In this document: piece after piece, positions 37,717 to 39,548 of the stretch | How positions within the stretch are numbered: the stretch's first letter is position 1 | Layout of the letters: each line of letters opens with the position of its first letter | DNA from: an uncultured Collinsella sp. | GTDB taxonomy: Bacteria > Actinomycetota > Coriobacteriia > Coriobacteriales > Coriobacteriaceae | Reading direction: 5' to 3' | Length of the DNA stretch: 39,548 nucleotides | Assembly (NCBI GenBank): GCA_900546455.1 | Contig: URCS01000016.1 | Coordinates: 1 to 39,548, forward strand | Notes under the pieces: model-generated | What the model was told of the DNA's origin: nothing | Seen by the model: the letters and a program-made list of their open reading frames with translations, nothing else | The model's database searches: none | Translations under genes and position numbers: made by a program

Positions 37717-38235
37717 ATGGAAGAACAGGCATTTAGACAGGCGGTCGAAGATCACCGGGATGTCGTGTTTCGGATCGCATTGACGTACCTACGCGATCGT
37801 GCCGATGCCGACGATGTTGCCCAAGATGTCTTTCTTAAGTTGCTCAAAAGCGATGGACACTTTGAAAGTTGGGAGCATCTTCGTCGCTGGCTTATTCGGG
37901 TCACGATCAATGAATGCAAATCGCTCTTTCGAAAGCCATGGAGGCGCATAGAGGATATTGAGAACTTGGCCGATTCACTCTCGGCAGCGCAGGATGAGAC
38001 CAAGGTGGTCCTGTCAGACGTTATGCGACTTCCGGAACGATTCCGTGTTCCCATCGTGCTCTATTACTATCTAGGCTTTTCGACCTCAGAGATTGCCGAG
38101 TTGTTGCATGTACCAGCCGCGACCGTTCGAACGCGTTTAGCTCGCGGTCGATCGAAGCTCAAATTCATCCTAGAGGAGGGCGACCGTGAAATCCAATCAA
38201 ATCAAGCAGGCCTTCGAGTCCATCCAAGCCGATAG
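37717..38235 (+). CDS. ECF-type RNA polymerase sigma factor
   Basis: A 172-residue sigma-70 factor with only regions 2 and 4. Region 2 is RDVVFRIALTYLRDRADADDVAQDVFLKLL (about residues 14-45, with the core-binding and -10-recognition helices). Region 4 is a helix-turn-helix (LPERFRVPIVLYYYLGFSTSEIAELLHVPAATVRTRLARGRSKLK, about residues 107-152). The ATG at 37717 has GGGAGG 5 bases upstream; the extended frame to 37615 is rejected because it contains the promoter. Its 3' end overlaps the following gene by 50 bases, so the two are translationally linked. An ECF-type promoter upstream suggests autoregulation. The inducing signal is unknown. Confidence 0.93.
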   Translation: MEEQAFRQAVEDHRDVVFRIALTYLRDRADADDVAQDVFLKLLKSDGHFESWEHLRRWLIRVTINECKSLFRKPWRRIEDIENLADSLSAAQDETKVVLSDVMRLPERFRVPIVLYYYLGFSTSEIAELLHVPAATVRTRLARGRSKLKFILEEGDREIQSNQAGLRVHPSR

Positions 38236-39262
38236 CAATCTTGCAGATCGCGTCCTTAATACCGCTGCGGGTGAGCCGCTTCATCGAAAGGGCCACGCGA
38301 AGCCTCTCTATGTTGCCGTAATCGGATGTCTTGTCGGAGTGCTGGCGACCGGAGGGGTCGCCTACGCCGTCGTCAATTCCAGCTATTTTGCCTCTGCCTG
38401 GGGAAACCACGGCAACGGGGATTCCATTACCTGGACCAACGGCGGCTCATCGGGAACTAAATATACCTACACCAGAGAGTTTGGCGATGGCATCGCGCCC
38501 CAAAGCCTGGAAGGCGCAGTCCAGGAGGTTAATCTGTCCGTCGAGGGCAACGGCTATACGCTTGATATCCATGAGATGGCAATCGACCAAAACGGCTGCG
38601 GAGCCGTGACGTTTACGTTGTCCAATCCAAATGGAGTTAACTACTACAAGCCAGCAGCAGAGACTGGCGAACTTGTTCTCTATGGTGAAGAAGAACAGGG
38701 CATCGGCACGCCCGATATGAAGTTCGGCGAGGAATGGCCTGACACACGCTGCACCATTGATAAAGACACATCAAGCGATACTGTCATTAATGGCACGATA
38801 TACTTTGCCGCTATGGATCGCGAGCGAGATTTGCAACATGCGGTCACCTGGAATATCCACTGGACCGAGGGTGAAGGTGAGAGTGCGAGGCGGTTTGAGG
38901 CGTCGACACCCGAGTTCAATATTGGAGCGTACGTCGATACAAAGGAACTCCGCTCCGGTGACTCGCCTCTTGAGATTAGCCCGTTTTCCATCCAGACGCA
39001 CATCGATGATTTGGGCTATGAAGCAGTTGATAATAAGCTGACCATCAGCTACAAGGATGGATCGGAGCAGATTATCGAAGATGACGACGCAGGGGTGTTC
39101 AACTTATATTTTTCTTATGGGCGCAATAGCGGAGAGAACATCTGGGTGCCAACGAAGTTGATTGATGTCGAACAAGTGGTCTCGGTAACCCTTGAGGGCA
39201 CGAGGTACACATCAACAGGAGAGACCGAAACAGAAGTACCCTTTACCATCGTCTATTCGTAA
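38186..39262 (+). CDS. Putative membrane-anchored anti-sigma factor
   Basis: A 358-residue protein starting at GTG (MKSNQIKQAFESIQADSNLA) with GGAGG close upstream. Residues 1-40 are cytoplasmic and helical, as in anti-sigma domains. One membrane helix follows (about 41-63, LYVAVIGCLVGVLATGGVAYAVV). About 290 extracellular residues are then rich in beta-strand-like and acidic sequence (for example GNGYTLDIHEMAIDQNGCGAVTFTLSN). No HCC zinc motif is present. The operon position directly behind an ECF sigma gene, with a 50-base overlap, is the main reason for the call. The layout resembles DUF4179-type anti-sigma proteins of Firmicutes. The external domain is the likely sensor; its ligand is unknown. 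Confidence 0.7.
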   Translation: MKSNQIKQAFESIQADSNLADRVLNTAAGEPLHRKGHAKPLYVAVIGCLVGVLATGGVAYAVVNSSYFASAWGNHGNGDSITWTNGGSSGTKYTYTREFGDGIAPQSLEGAVQEVNLSVEGNGYTLDIHEMAIDQNGCGAVTFTLSNPNGVNYYKPAAETGELVLYGEEEQGIGTPDMKFGEEWPDTRCTIDKDTSSDTVINGTIYFAAMDRERDLQHAVTWNIHWTEGEGESARRFEASTPEFNIGAYVDTKELRSGDSPLEISPFSIQTHIDDLGYEAVDNKLTISYKDGSEQIIEDDDAGVFNLYFSYGRNSGENIWVPTKLIDVEQVVSVTLEGTRYTSTGETETEVPFTIVYS

Positions 39263-39268
39263 GGTCTG

Positions 39269-39304
39269 AGGCCGCTTCCTACTAGGGGAAGCGGCCTATT
39301 TTGC
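39269..39304 (+). terminator. Terminator of the sigma/anti-sigma operon
   Basis: AGGCCGCTTCC (39269-39279) pairs with GGAAGCGGCCT (39287-39297), followed by ATTTTG. The following bases up to 39408 show no gene. Confidence 0.88.
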
Positions 39305-39408
39305 GTTAAATGGACGGTTAGACCGAGCGATATACTTCCGAACGCGTCGCCGATTTCCATGCGACAGATGAGAGCAGATCATCGCCGGAGTGCGACGTTT
39401 CCCCAGAT

Positions 39409-39446
39409 AAAACCGACCAAAATAAACCTGTCCCTTTTTGGAAGGT
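39409..39446. repeat. REP-like palindrome, third copy
   Basis: AAAACCGACC...TAAACCTGTCCCTTTTTGGAAGGT is the same element as 11077-11117 with substitutions in both arms, so the stem is less perfect. The central AAATAAACCTGTCCCTTTTT is unchanged. Confidence 0.78.
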
Positions 39447-39473
39447 AACGTTGCCCCGACGAGCACGTCGGAT

Positions 39474-39548
39474 TCCCGGGCCGGGCGGCGCAGGGGTTAA
39501 GTTTGTCGCGAGTTCCGCACGCAAAGGAAAGCACTTAATGTGCTTTCC
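39474..39548. repeat. Partial copy of the large palindromic element (cut by window end)
   Basis: GGGTTAAGTTTGTCG, then GAGTTCCGCACG, then GGAAAGCAC-TTAAT-GTGCTTTCC. This follows the order of the left arm and centre of the element at 26576-26792 (GGGTTGAGATTTTCG, GATTCCGCACG, GAAGAGCAC-TTAAT-GTGCTCTTC). Compensatory changes keep the central stem paired. The right half lies outside the window. Confidence 0.75.

Noticed and set aside
39318..39524. Small minus-strand frame near the right edge
   Set aside because: It runs through two repeat elements, has no ribosome-binding site and shows no protein-like pattern.

Overview
The window looks like the chromosome of a GC-rich Coriobacteriia actinomycete, most likely Collinsella or a close relative. 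The evidence is the GC-ending codon use, actinobacterial-type RpoB/RpoC, an LAXTG-type wall anchor and the gene order; the genus call is inference. It is a core locus (translation and transcription genes) interrupted by about 23 kb of accessory genes.

Layout. 1-3821: 3' end of tuf, then rpmG, tRNA-Trp, secE, nusG, rplK, an L1-operator-like RNA and rplA, closed by a strong terminator. 3838-7431 (minus strand): a metallophosphoesterase coupled to a ParB-like/BMP fusion protein, then a small MscS channel. 7483-10957: a wall-anchored 5'-nucleotidase gene broken inside its signal peptide by a 1447-bp IS3-family element (IS150-like, 9486-10932); removing the element and one 3-bp target duplication restores the reading frame. 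11077-17481 (minus strand): an ABC importer of the PF04392 type (lipoprotein, permease, ATPase), a WYL-like regulator, asnS and a PTS EIIA-Glc gene with a cre-like operator. 17608-26523 (mostly plus strand): an alpha/beta hydrolase, a possible structured RNA, a feoA-feoB fusion with tandem operators, an MFS exporter, a GH13 enzyme, a hypoxanthine-DNA-glycosylase-like gene, an unrecognised minus-strand gene and an aminotransferase. 26576-37579: a large palindromic element, the L10 leader with attenuator, rplJ, rplL, galU, rpoB and rpoC. 37586-39548: an ECF sigma/anti-sigma pair behind an ECF-type promoter, then repeats to the window edge.

The most notable points are these. (i) RpoC carries a long C-terminal extension with a domain that aligns well to the C-terminal domain of the RNA polymerase alpha subunit, including the positions equivalent to its DNA-contacting R265, N268, G296 and K298. 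(ii) The RpoB fork-loop-2 segment is longer than usual and different in sequence. (iii) Families of dispersed palindromes recur; several sit exactly on stop codons, and one supplies the -35 hexamer of the rplJ promoter. (iv) A 100-nt element upstream of feoAB can fold as a four-way junction. Everything here comes from reading the sequence; no database search was run.
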